From the NCBI GenBank assembly GCA_021818125.1, contig JAKAFG010000137.1, forward strand, positions 1-5,659: a stretch of DNA of 5,659 nucleotides, in the 5' to 3' direction. Below the pieces are notes generated by a model. That model worked only from the letters and a program-made list of their open reading frames with translations, had not been told where the DNA came from and searched no databases. Positions within the stretch are counted from its first letter, which is position 1, and every line of letters starts with the position of its first letter. Below, piece after piece: positions 1 to 5,659 of the stretch. This DNA is from Pseudomonadota bacterium (GTDB lineage Bacteria; Pseudomonadota; Gammaproteobacteria; Acidithiobacillales; Acidithiobacillaceae). The position numbers and the translations under genes are program-made.

Positions 1-1
1 G

Positions 2-469
2 GCCTATCTGGAGAGTTACGGCGATTACGGCCAGAATCTCTTTGATCGCTACATCCAGTATGCCGATTTCTGGCTACAGGATACGGAGTTCCGTGACCCC
101 GATACCGGGCAGCTCATGGACCGCAGTCTGCTCAACGAAGAGCTGGAAAAGATCGAGAAACCGGCGGGCATCGCCAACCCCAAGGACTTCCGCAACGAGG
201 TGGTGAACTTCGTGCTGCGGGTCAAGGCATCCAACGACGGCGTCAGCCCGGCCTGGACCAGTTATGAGAAACTGCGCGCGGTCATCGAGAAGAAGATGTT
301 TGCCAATACGGAAGATCTACTGCCGGTAATTTCTTTCGGCAAGAAGAGTTCCTCCGACGATGAGCGCAAACATCAGGACTTCGTCGCGCGGATGACCTCC
401 AAGGGCTACACCGAAAAGCAGGTACGCCTGCTGGTGGACTGGTATATGCGTTATCGCAAGCATCATTAG
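2..469 (+). CDS. prkA: PrkA/YeaG family serine protein kinase, C-terminal part (5' end outside window)
   Basis: The reading frame is open from base 2 to the TAG at 467-469 and gives the last 155 residues of a protein that is normally about 640 residues long. It closely resembles the end of E. coli YeaG: an Asp/Tyr-rich stretch (GDYGQNLFDRYIQYADFW), a central NEVVNFVLR segment, and the typical tail with ARM..KGYTEKQVRLL.WY. This is the PrkA C-terminal domain; the AAA+ ATP-binding core lies upstream of the window. The family is cytoplasmic, was described as a serine protein kinase, and the Bacillus homologue has also been reported to act as an ATP-dependent protease. In E. coli, YeaG is needed for adaptation to prolonged nitrogen starvation. 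It usually precedes yeaH and often spoVR; here amtB intervenes. An internal ATG at 116 is not the true start because the homology continues upstream of it. The identity is nearly certain; the biochemical activity cannot be judged from this fragment. Confidence 0.95.
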   Translation, partial: AYLESYGDYGQNLFDRYIQYADFWLQDTEFRDPDTGQLMDRSLLNEELEKIEKPAGIANPKDFRNEVVNFVLRVKASNDGVSPAWTSYEKLRAVIEKKMFANTEDLLPVISFGKKSSSDDERKHQDFVARMTSKGYTEKQVRLLVDWYMRYRKHH

Positions 470-528
470 GGGCACCAGGCCGTCACGGAAAAGAGTAACG
501 GCCCACACTCCCCTCCGCCACAATATCC

Positions 529-550
529 TGCCCGCATTTGCGGGCATTTT
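529..550 (+). terminator. Intrinsic (Rho-independent) terminator after prkA
   Basis: A perfect 8-bp inverted repeat, TGCCCGCA (529-536) and TGCGGGCA (539-546), is followed directly by TTTT. With a 4-nt ATTT loop the stem is 7 bp and GC-rich. It lies 60 nt after the prkA stop and upstream of the amtB control region, so it should separate prkA transcription from amtB. The T-run is short (4), so some read-through is possible. Confidence 0.85.
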
Positions 551-588
551 AACAGCGGCCCACCATTGCCGCGGTGCGGCAGACATGC

Positions 589-605
589 TGCACTATTTTG
601 GTGCA
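589..605 (+). promoter_or_regulatory. NtrC (GlnG) enhancer-type binding site upstream of amtB
   Basis: The 17-mer TGCACTATTTTGGTGCA matches the NtrC consensus TGCACC-N5-GGTGCA at 11 of 12 defined positions; only the sixth base differs (T for C). The central GCAC-N7-GTGC core is perfect and very like the strong sites upstream of E. coli glnA. Its centre lies about 98 bp before the start of transcription predicted from the sigma-54 element at 669-684, which is a standard enhancer distance. Ammonium channel genes are classic NtrC targets. I infer activation of amtB by phosphorylated NtrC under nitrogen limitation. Confidence 0.82.
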
Positions 606-668
606 CCCTTCGTTCCAGACACCGCGTCGCGATCCATAATCCATACACTTTCCCATGGTTAGCCTTGC

Positions 669-684
669 TTGCACATTTATTGCT
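669..684 (+). promoter_or_regulatory. Sigma-54 (RpoN) -24/-12 promoter of amtB
   Basis: TTGCAC-ATTTA-TTGCT aligns with the sigma-54 consensus TGGCAC-N5-TTGCW at exact spacing, with the -12 GC at 682-683. The one departure is T instead of the first G of the -24 GG pair. Transcription would start near 694-695, leaving an untranslated leader of about 56 nt before the amtB ATG. The well-placed NtrC site upstream supports the call; the -24 mismatch keeps it below certainty. Confidence 0.68.
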
Positions 685-750
685 TAGCTCCATTGAAGTA
701 ATCAACGGGGCAAGCTGCCTCATATCTGACAGGAAAGAAGGAGTGACAAG

Positions 751-2067
751 ATGCAGAAGGGAGCGATACACAAAATTTCTGTGGGGGCGCCGTGGGTCGG
801 CGCATTAGCCCTGTTGGCCAGCCCGCTGGCCCAGGCCGACACCACCCCGCCCTTTAACAGCGGCGATACGGCGTGGATGCTGAGTTCCACGGCTCTGGTG
901 CTGCTCATGACCGTCCCCGGCCTGGCCCTTTTTTATGCGGGCATGGTGCGCAAGAAAAACGTCCTGGCCACGGCGGCACAGAGTTTCGCCATCACGGCCC
1001 TGATTTCCGTACTGTGGATGATCATGGGCTATTCACTGACCTTCACCTCGGGCAATGCCTTCATGGGTGGCCTGAGCCGCCTTTTCCTCAATGGCATGGG
1101 CCTGGATTCCGCCAATGCCCTCGCCCCCACCATCCCGGAATCGGTCTATATGACCTTCCAGATGACCTTCGCCATTATCACCCCGGCCCTGATTGTCGGT
1201 GCCTTTGCCGAGCGAATGAAGTTCTCTGCCCTGCTCTGGTTCACCGGCCTCTGGTCACTGCTGGTCTATGCGCCCATCGCGCACATGGTTTGGGGCCCCG
1301 GCGGCTGGCTGGCTGCGGATGGTGTCCTCGACTACGCGGGCGGCACGGTGGTGCATATCAATGCCGGTATTGCCGGTCTGGTCGCTGCACTGGTCATGGG
1401 CAAGCGGGTGGGTTACAAGCATGACGCCATGCACCCCAACAACCTGATGTATACCCTGATCGGCGCTTCCCTGCTTTGGGTCGGCTGGTTTGGCTTTAAC
1501 GCCGGTTCGGCGGTGGCCGCCAGTGACCGGGCGGGCATGGCCATGGCCACCACCCAGATTGCCACTGCCGTGGCGGCCCTCTCCTGGATGTTTGCGGAAT
1601 GGCTGGCGCGCGGCAAACCGACGGTGCTGGGCATGACCTCCGGTGCAGTAGCCGGTTTGGTCGCCATCACCCCTGCCTCAGGCTTCGTCGGCCCCATGGG
1701 CGCCTTGTGGATTGGTATAGCAGCAGGGGTCATCTGCTTCTGGGCATCGATCTATCTCAAGAATTGGATGGGCTATGATGACTCCCTGGATGCCTTCGGC
1801 GTCCATGCCGTCGGCGGTATCATCGGTGCGTTGCTGACCGGCGTCTTCGCGGTGCAGGCCATCGGTGGTACAGCCGGTGTGCTGGAGGGGAATACCGGAC
1901 AACTGCTCATTCAGGCGACAGGTGTTGGTGTCACCATTGTCTATGATGCCATCGTCAGCTTTATCATCCTCAAGGCCATCGACTGGACCCTGGGCCTGCG
2001 CGTCAAAGAAGAGCAGGAACGGGAAGGTCTGGACGTCACCCAGCATGGGGAGCAGGTGTACGAGTAA
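751..2067 (+). CDS. amtB: AmtB-type ammonium channel (Amt/MEP/Rh family)
   Basis: The 438-residue product conducts ammonium across the inner membrane. It starts at ATG 751, with AAGGAG at 738-743 seven bases upstream. Residues 1-29 look like a cleavable signal peptide ending AQA before Asp30, as in E. coli AmtB, and about eleven membrane helices follow between residues 40 and 413. By alignment with E. coli AmtB the functional residues are present: twin pore histidines His202 and His352, Asp194 (LDYAGGTVVH), the Phe gate Phe140 and Phe249, and Trp181, Trp246 and Ser253 of the recruitment site. The cytoplasmic tail (414-438) keeps LRV.EEQEREGLD, the region that contacts the PII protein GlnK. 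The usual partner gene glnK is not beside it here; the upstream gene is prkA. NtrC and sigma-54 elements lie just upstream, so expression under nitrogen limitation is expected. Length and motifs are normal and nothing suggests loss of function. Confidence 0.97.
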   Translation: MQKGAIHKISVGAPWVGALALLASPLAQADTTPPFNSGDTAWMLSSTALVLLMTVPGLALFYAGMVRKKNVLATAAQSFAITALISVLWMIMGYSLTFTSGNAFMGGLSRLFLNGMGLDSANALAPTIPESVYMTFQMTFAIITPALIVGAFAERMKFSALLWFTGLWSLLVYAPIAHMVWGPGGWLAADGVLDYAGGTVVHINAGIAGLVAALVMGKRVGYKHDAMHPNNLMYTLIGASLLWVGWFGFNAGSAVAASDRAGMAMATTQIATAVAALSWMFAEWLARGKPTVLGMTSGAVAGLVAITPASGFVGPMGALWIGIAAGVICFWASIYLKNWMGYDDSLDAFGVHAVGGIIGALLTGVFAVQAIGGTAGVLEGNTGQLLIQATGVGVTIVYDAIVSFIILKAIDWTLGLRVKEEQEREGLDVTQHGEQVYE

Positions 2068-2082
2068 GCGGTGACCTGTATC

Positions 2083-2103
2083 GGGCCTCCCACGGGGAGG
2101 TCC
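2083..2103 (+). terminator. Stem-loop after amtB, without a U-tract (weak or partial terminator)
   Basis: CCTCCC (2086-2091), loop ACG and GGGAGG (2095-2100) form a 6-bp perfect stem, which extends to 9 bp with GGG (2083-2085) against TCC (2101-2103) including one G-U pair. It starts 16 nt after the amtB stop. No run of T follows on either strand, so it is not a canonical intrinsic terminator. It could stabilise the 3' end of the amtB message or mark a processing point while letting some transcription continue into the DUF444 gene. Confidence 0.35.
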
Positions 2104-2184
2104 GCCCCAACATCAATAATCCGCAACCATCCGCCCCATTTTAGGTCATAATGTGAGTGAAACGTCGCCACTTGGGAGTCTGCC

Positions 2185-3492
2185 ATGAGCACGATTATCG
2201 ACCGGCGCAGTTCCGGAACTCGATCCACGGCCAATCAAGACCGTCTGCAAAGACGCGTCCGCGCCCGGCTCAAGGTCGCTGTCGAGAAAATGGCACGCTC
2301 CGGCTCCATTGAAGACTTGGCCAACGCCGATCAACCTATTTCCATTCCTACCCGCGATCTCCATGAACCGAGCTTTCGTCGTGATCTCAGCGATGCCTCC
2401 TGGGAGCGCGTATTACCCGGCAACAAGGAATATCAGCGCGGCGACGAAATCAGTAAACCCGAAGGGGGTGGCGGCTCCGGCAAAAGCCGCGAGGGCTCAC
2501 CCGACGGTCTGGGTGATGACGAAGTTGCCATCGTCCTCTCTGCCGACGAATTTCTCGATCTGCTCTTCGACGGGTTGGCCTTACCCAACCTGCGCAAGAC
2601 CGCTCAGGGAGATATCCAGGCAGATCAATGGCGGCGGGCGGGTTTCATCAAAGATGGCAGCCCCTCCCGCATGCACATCGGGCGCACCATGCGGGCCGCC
2701 CGTGCCCGCCGACTTGCTCTGCGTGCCGGCAAGCGCCGTGAATTGCAGGGCCTGCTGGGCGCCCGCGGCACACTGCAGGAAGAGATTCAGGACCGCGTGG
2801 CGCAGGGGCAGGATGTCTCCGTGGAGCAGGAGCGCCTCAGCGAACTGGATCGCCAGATTGCCGCCCTGGAACGCAAGATCAAAGCCATTCCCTTCATTGA
2901 CGAGGCGGATTTGCGCTTCGCCCACATCGACCAGCAGCCCCACCCCATTACCAATGCGGTGATGTTCTGTGTAATGGATGTTTCCGGCAGCATGGGCGAG
3001 AAGGAAAAGGATCTGGCCAAACGCTTCTTCCTGCTGCTGTATCTGTTCGTGCATCGCCACTATCAGGCGGTGCAGATCGTCTTCATCAAACACCACAGTA
3101 CCGCCTCGGAATGCAGCGAGCAGGCCTTTTTTGGTGCCCGCGAGGGAGGCGGCACGCTGGTCTCTCCGGCCGTCATCCTGACCGAAGAGATCATGCAGCA
3201 ACGCTTCTCGCCAGATCGCTGGAACGTGTATCTGGCTCAGGTATCTGACGGCGACAATTATTTTGCCGATAATGCGGTGGTGGAAAAGCATCTCATGAAT
3301 CTGCTGCCGCGCTTGCGCAACCTCTTCTATCTGGAGGTCAACCGTGACAGTGAGAGTGATCTGCTGCAACTGTACGAAGCCATTGCTCAGGATTTCCCGG
3401 AACTGATCACCGCCCGCGCCAGCGATCGCGAGGATATCTATCCGCTCTTCCGTACCCTCTTTGCCACTGAGGAGATGCCGAGCCATGTCTAA
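2185..3492 (+). CDS. yeaH: YeaH/YhbH family protein (DUF444, UPF0229), vWA-like domain
   Basis: The 435-residue protein resembles E. coli YeaH (427 aa) along its whole length. The start is ATG 2185, with GGGAG at 2174-2178 six bases upstream. Conserved parts in order: an N-terminal IDRR motif (5-8), SIPTRDLHEP (53-62), a Gly-rich linker (about 94-110) before the DEFLDLLF..LALPNL block (121-136), AGKRREL (181-187), a charged helical, possibly coiled-coil, segment (about 196-235), and a von Willebrand A-like half from about 258. The latter has a MIDAS metal site, Asp265-x-Ser267-x-Ser269, with Thr324 in GGGTLVS and SDGDN (354-358) as likely further ligands. No signal peptide is seen, so it is probably cytoplasmic. 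The family is encoded with PrkA and SpoVR and is thought to act with them in starvation responses; the molecular role is unknown, and vWA folds usually mediate protein contacts. It overlaps the SpoVR gene by 8 nt, implying translational coupling. No strong promoter of its own is visible. Confidence 0.95.
   Translation: MSTIIDRRSSGTRSTANQDRLQRRVRARLKVAVEKMARSGSIEDLANADQPISIPTRDLHEPSFRRDLSDASWERVLPGNKEYQRGDEISKPEGGGGSGKSREGSPDGLGDDEVAIVLSADEFLDLLFDGLALPNLRKTAQGDIQADQWRRAGFIKDGSPSRMHIGRTMRAARARRLALRAGKRRELQGLLGARGTLQEEIQDRVAQGQDVSVEQERLSELDRQIAALERKIKAIPFIDEADLRFAHIDQQPHPITNAVMFCVMDVSGSMGEKEKDLAKRFFLLLYLFVHRHYQAVQIVFIKHHSTASECSEQAFFGAREGGGTLVSPAVILTEEIMQQRFSPDRWNVYLAQVSDGDNYFADNAVVEKHLMNLLPRLRNLFYLEVNRDSESDLLQLYEAIAQDFPELITARASDREDIYPLFRTLFATEEMPSHV
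3469..3474 (+). promoter_or_regulatory. Ribosome binding site deciding the SpoVR gene start
   Basis: GAGGAG lies inside the 3' end of the DUF444 gene, 10 nt before ATG 3485. A TTG in the same frame at 3461 would add eight residues (MPLRRCRA) but lies upstream of this Shine-Dalgarno sequence. That favours ATG 3485 and a product beginning MSKFLF. Confidence 0.6.
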
Positions 3493-4960
3493 ATTCCTCT
3501 TTACCGACAACGACTGGACCTTTGCGCGGATTGACGCCGTCACCGAAGCCATCGCGGCCATCGCTGCCGAAGAACTCCAGCTCGACACCTACCCCAATCA
3601 GTTGGAGATCATCAGCGCCGAGCAGATGCTCGATGCCTACGCCTCCATCGGCCTGCCGGTCTATTACGCCCACTGGTCCTTCGGCAAACAGCGCGCCATT
3701 GAGTCCGGGCAATACCGGCGCGGCGAGATGGGCCTGGCTTATGAACTGGTGATCAACAGCAACCCCTGTATCAGCTATCTCATGGAAGAAAATACCATGG
3801 CCATGCAGACCCTGGTCATCGCCCACGCCGCCTACGGGCATAATGCCTTCTTCAAAAACAACGTCTTCTTTCAGCAGTGGACCGATGCCGAGGGCATTCT
3901 CGACTACCTGGAATTCGCCCAGCGCTACATCGCCCATTGCGAGGAACGCTACGGCATCGACGCGGTGACCGACGTGCTGGACGCCGCCCACGCCATCAGT
4001 CGCAATGGCGTGGATCGCGCCCGCCGCCCGCGCCAGCTCTCGGCGCGCGAGGAAGAGCAGCGGCGCGAAGAACGCGAGCGTTATCTGCAGCAGCAGCTCT
4101 CGGAAATCTGGCGGACACTGCCCCCGCACAGCGCCGATCAACCCGCAGCATCTGCCAGCTTTCCACCCGACCCGCAAGAAAACCTGCTCTACTTCATCGA
4201 AAAAAACGCCCCGCACCTGGAAGGCTGGAAACGGGAAATCCTGCGCATCGTCCGCAAGATCGCCCAGTATCTCTATCCCCAGGGGCAGACCAAGATCATG
4301 AACGAGGGCTTCGCCTGCTTCGTGCATTACCATATCCTGCACAGCCTGCATGCCAAGGGGCTGGTGACTGACGGCACCCTGCTGGAGTTTTACGCCAGCC
4401 ACACCGCCGTCACCTTCCAGCCCGATTTTGATGATCCGCGCTACGGCGGCATCAACCCTTATGCCCTGGGTTTTGCCATGTTCCAGGACATCAAACGGAT
4501 TTGTCAGGCGCCCACGGAAGAGGACAGCCGCTGGTTTGCCTTTGCCGGGGACCCCGACTGGCGCAAGCAAATCCACTTCGCCATGCGCGAATTCCGCGAT
4601 GAGAGCTTTGTCCTGCAATATCTCTCACCCAAGGTCATGCGCGACCTGCATCTCTTTGCCTTGAGCAACGATCCCAGCGCCGCGGCGTATCGGGTGAGTG
4701 CCATCCATGATGACTCCGGCTACCAGTATTTGCGCCAGGCTTTAGCCCAACAAATCGCCGAAAGTACCCGCCCGCCGGACATTCAGATCGTGTCCGTGGA
4801 TCGCTGGGGAAATCGCCATCTGCGTTTGCGGCAGATAGATACCCAGCCCCTCGCCCAGGATGAGGCCCAGAAAACCCTCAGCTTTGTTCATAGTCTCTGG
4901 GGATATGATGTTCATCTGGATATGGAAGACCTTTCCCTGAGCGAGCCATTCACATCCTGA
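3485..4960 (+). CDS. spoVR: SpoVR/YcgB family protein
   Basis: The 491-residue protein matches E. coli YcgB (510 aa) and the SpoVR family, named after a Bacillus gene involved in spore cortex formation, although most proteobacterial hosts do not sporulate. Family blocks in order: DW(T) near 10-12, LDTYPNQLEII (33-43), YAHWSFGK (61-68), GLAYELVINSNPCI.YLMEEN (83-103), HAAYGHN.FFKNN (114-126), QENLLYFIEKNAP (231-243), EILRIVRK..QY.YPQ.QT (251-269), MNEGFACF.HY (272-282), INPYALGFAMFQDIKRIC (323-340) and LSPKVMRD (380-387). The conserved His, Glu and Asn residues in HAAYGHN and NEG..HY look like a metal or catalytic site, but none has a proven role that I know. One departure is Phe276 where E. 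coli YcgB has Trp (NEGWA). There is no signal peptide. The start at 3485 overlaps the upstream stop (ATGTCTAA), so it is co-translated with the DUF444 gene. No intrinsic terminator is evident after the TGA. Confidence 0.95.
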   Translation: MSKFLFTDNDWTFARIDAVTEAIAAIAAEELQLDTYPNQLEIISAEQMLDAYASIGLPVYYAHWSFGKQRAIESGQYRRGEMGLAYELVINSNPCISYLMEENTMAMQTLVIAHAAYGHNAFFKNNVFFQQWTDAEGILDYLEFAQRYIAHCEERYGIDAVTDVLDAAHAISRNGVDRARRPRQLSAREEEQRREERERYLQQQLSEIWRTLPPHSADQPAASASFPPDPQENLLYFIEKNAPHLEGWKREILRIVRKIAQYLYPQGQTKIMNEGFACFVHYHILHSLHAKGLVTDGTLLEFYASHTAVTFQPDFDDPRYGGINPYALGFAMFQDIKRICQAPTEEDSRWFAFAGDPDWRKQIHFAMREFRDESFVLQYLSPKVMRDLHLFALSNDPSAAAYRVSAIHDDSGYQYLRQALAQQIAESTRPPDIQIVSVDRWGNRHLRLRQIDTQPLAQDEAQKTLSFVHSLWGYDVHLDMEDLSLSEPFTS

Positions 4961-4990
4961 GGGTTGGATGCTCTGCAATTCCCAATATGC

Positions 4991-5007
4991 CGCACCATAG
5001 TAGTGCA
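4991..5007 (+). promoter_or_regulatory. NtrC-like operator, distal copy, upstream of the porin gene
   Basis: CGCACC-ATAGT-AGTGCA matches the NtrC consensus TGCACC-N5-GGTGCA at 10 of 12 defined positions and keeps the GCAC-N7-GTGC core perfectly. Its centre is about 116 bp before the transcription start predicted from the sigma-54 element at 5088-5104. A related copy lies exactly 20 bp further on, as expected for cooperative dimers on one face of the helix. Confidence 0.65.
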
Positions 5008-5010
5008 CAA

Positions 5011-5027
5011 CGCATCACTATAGTGCA
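5011..5027 (+). promoter_or_regulatory. NtrC-like operator, proximal copy, upstream of the porin gene
   Basis: CGCATC-ACTAT-AGTGCA is a weaker form of the same motif (9 of 12 defined positions), identical to the distal copy at 13 of 17 bases. Its core contains the palindrome CACTATAGTG. The centre is about 96 bp before the predicted start, almost the same distance as the single site before amtB. Another sigma-54 activator with a similar motif cannot be excluded. Confidence 0.55.
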
Positions 5028-5058
5028 ATTTCCCGCTCAGGGCCTTGATTGTTTTGTT

Positions 5059-5071
5059 AAACGCATTGATT
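5059..5071 (+). promoter_or_regulatory. Possible IHF bending site between operators and promoter
   Basis: AAACGCATTGATT fits the reverse-strand IHF consensus YAANNNNTTGATW with one mismatch at the first base. It sits in an AT-rich stretch (about 5045-5089) between the tandem NtrC-like sites and the -24 element. IHF commonly binds there to loop a distant activator onto sigma-54 polymerase. The motif is degenerate, so position is the main argument. Confidence 0.38.
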
Positions 5072-5087
5072 TTTAAGTTGTTGTAAG

Positions 5088-5104
5088 TTGGCATCAAGTT
5101 TGCT
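5088..5104 (+). promoter_or_regulatory. Sigma-54 (RpoN) -24/-12 promoter of the porin gene
   Basis: TTGGCAT-CAAGT-TTGCT matches the consensus YTGGCAC-N5-TTGCW with a single change (T for the last C of the -24 box). GG (5090-5091) and GC (5102-5103) are separated by the required 10 bp. Transcription should begin near 5114-5115, about 30 nt before the porin ATG. The element is stronger than the one before amtB. Confidence 0.8.
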
Positions 5105-5144
5105 AGGAGCTTCCTGCAATTTCATATAATAGGGAGAGGCAAAC

Positions 5145-5659
5145 ATGAAGATTTCGAAAAACGGTTGTCGTTATAAAATCATCTCGCTGGCAATGCTCGC
5201 GGCGCTCCCCATGATGATTGAGACCGGCCACGCATCGCCACTGGCACTGCCCAGCCCGCTGACCTTTGAGGCGGGTCCACTGGGTAAACTCAACGTGCAA
5301 GGTGTGGCGAGCGGCTATGGCGTCTGGCAGGACAACAAATTCGCCGGATCAGGTAACCCAGGAAACAAATACGCCTCGGCAGATATCAGCAACGGCATGG
5401 TCATCATCCAGAAGAACACCGGGCTTGTGCAATTTTATCTGCAGGCAGGGGCGTATAACGTCATGAGCCTCGGGTCCAATTTTGTCTCCACCGGCACCTT
5501 CACCCAGAACACCTTCGGTGCCCTGCCCGTCGGCTATGTCGAGATCGCGCCGACCGACAACTTCAATATCCAGATTGGCAAGCTCTTTACCCTGCTCGGT
5601 GCCGAATACACCTATAGCTACCAGAACTGGAACATTGAGCGTGGCTTGCTTTGGGGCCA
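5145..5659 (+). CDS. Outer-membrane beta-barrel porin, BBP2/OmpL-like, N-terminal part (3' end outside window)
   Basis: The frame is open from ATG 5145 to the window end (171 complete codons). GGGAG at 5132-5136 lies eight bases before the ATG. Residues 1-30 form a signal peptide: basic n-region (Lys2, Lys5, Arg9, Lys11), hydrophobic core (about 12-25), and likely cleavage after GHA at Ala30. The mature part is rich in Gly, Asn, Tyr and Phe, with alternating short strands typical of a beta barrel, for example GKLNVQGVASGYGVW (47-61), GLVQFYLQAGAYNV (93-106), VGYVEIAP (129-136) and NFNIQIGKLFTLLGAEYTY (139-157). The GK..TLLG.E block followed by N..ERGLLWG is characteristic of the putative beta-barrel porin-2 (OmpL-like) family; this assignment is from memory of the family pattern. 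It should allow diffusion of small solutes through the outer membrane; the substrate is unknown. Its sigma-54 promoter and NtrC-like operators suggest induction in nitrogen limitation, so a nitrogenous solute is a reasonable guess. Confidence 0.8.
   Translation, partial: MKISKNGCRYKIISLAMLAALPMMIETGHASPLALPSPLTFEAGPLGKLNVQGVASGYGVWQDNKFAGSGNPGNKYASADISNGMVIIQKNTGLVQFYLQAGAYNVMSLGSNFVSTGTFTQNTFGALPVGYVEIAPTDNFNIQIGKLFTLLGAEYTYSYQNWNIERGLLWG

Noticed and set aside
567..581. Hairpin TGCCGC-GGT-GCGGCA just upstream of the NtrC site
   Set aside because: It has a short 6-bp stem with no T-tract after it, and it does not align with the NtrC half-site spacing. It probably reflects local GC richness.
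659..672. Alternative -24/-12 reading using GG at 657-658
   Set aside because: The distances from this GG to the nearest GC pairs are 8 and 12 bp, not the required 10.
2147..2152. CATAAT as a -10 box for the DUF444 gene
   Set aside because: The -35 positions at 16-18 bp upstream match TTGACA at two bases or fewer, so it is not supported as a sigma-70 promoter.
2581..3588. Antisense open frame of 335 codons opposite the DUF444 gene
   Set aside because: It mirrors the codon structure of a well-conserved sense gene in GC-rich DNA. It has no ribosome site and no recognisable domain, and its composition is that of a shadow frame.
3407..4618. Antisense open frame of 403 codons opposite the SpoVR gene
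   Set aside because: The sense strand encodes a full-length SpoVR family protein with all conserved blocks. The antisense product resembles nothing I know and is explained by GC-biased third codon positions.
4935..5042. 9-bp perfect inverted repeat CCCTGAGCG (4935-4943) / CGCTCAGGG (5034-5042) flanking the SpoVR stop and the tandem operators
   Set aside because: The arms are 90 bp apart and no T-run follows. A 9-bp repeat at such distance is expected about once by chance in a window of this size.
4974..5123. Three copies of TGCAATT at 4974, 5024 and 5115
   Set aside because: They are short, unevenly spaced and only partly overlap the operators. There is no palindromic character to suggest a protein site.
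5125..5130. Perfect TATAAT hexamer before the porin ATG
   Set aside because: A sigma-70 start from it would fall within the ribosome binding site at 5132-5139, and there is no -35 box 16-18 bp upstream (5102-5107 reads GCTAGG). The sigma-54 element explains the region better.

Overview
The window reads as a chromosomal segment of a moderately GC-rich Gram-negative proteobacterium. The porin with its signal peptide, the PrkA/YeaH/SpoVR set and the NtrC/sigma-54 type control elements all fit this. The combination and protein style suggest an Acidithiobacillus-like acidophilic chemolithoautotroph, but that is an impression from the sequence and not proven. All genes lie on the + strand, and no frameshift, mobile element, CRISPR array or RNA gene is visible.

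Layout: (1) 2-469 is the C-terminal quarter of a PrkA/YeaG serine protein kinase (AAA+ family), closed by a clear intrinsic terminator at 529-550. (2) 551-750 is a regulatory region with a textbook NtrC enhancer site (589-605) and a -24/-12 sigma-54 promoter (669-684). (3) 751-2067 is an intact AmtB ammonium channel with its own signal peptide and a conserved PII(GlnK)-binding tail. (4) 2083-2103 is a stem-loop without a U-tract. (5) 2185-3492 is a YeaH/YhbH (DUF444, UPF0229) protein with a vWA/MIDAS core, overlapping by 8 nt (6) 3485-4960, a SpoVR/YcgB family protein. (7) 4961-5144 is a second control region: two NtrC-like sites 20 bp apart, a possible IHF site and a near-perfect sigma-54 promoter. 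(8) 5145-5659 is the 5' part of an outer-membrane beta-barrel porin (BBP2/OmpL-like), cut by the window end.

How it may work together: PrkA, YeaH and SpoVR are a well-known co-occurring trio of stress and starvation proteins. In E. coli the yeaGH pair belongs to the nitrogen-starvation (Ntr) response. Here an ammonium channel sits inside the trio's locus, and both amtB and the downstream porin carry sigma-54 promoters with NtrC-type operators at nearly the same distance. The most economical reading is a nitrogen-limitation island. It would join an outer-membrane pore, an inner-membrane ammonium channel and the PrkA-YeaH-SpoVR module. The porin's membership of this regulon, and thus a role in taking up a nitrogen compound, is the main new hypothesis.
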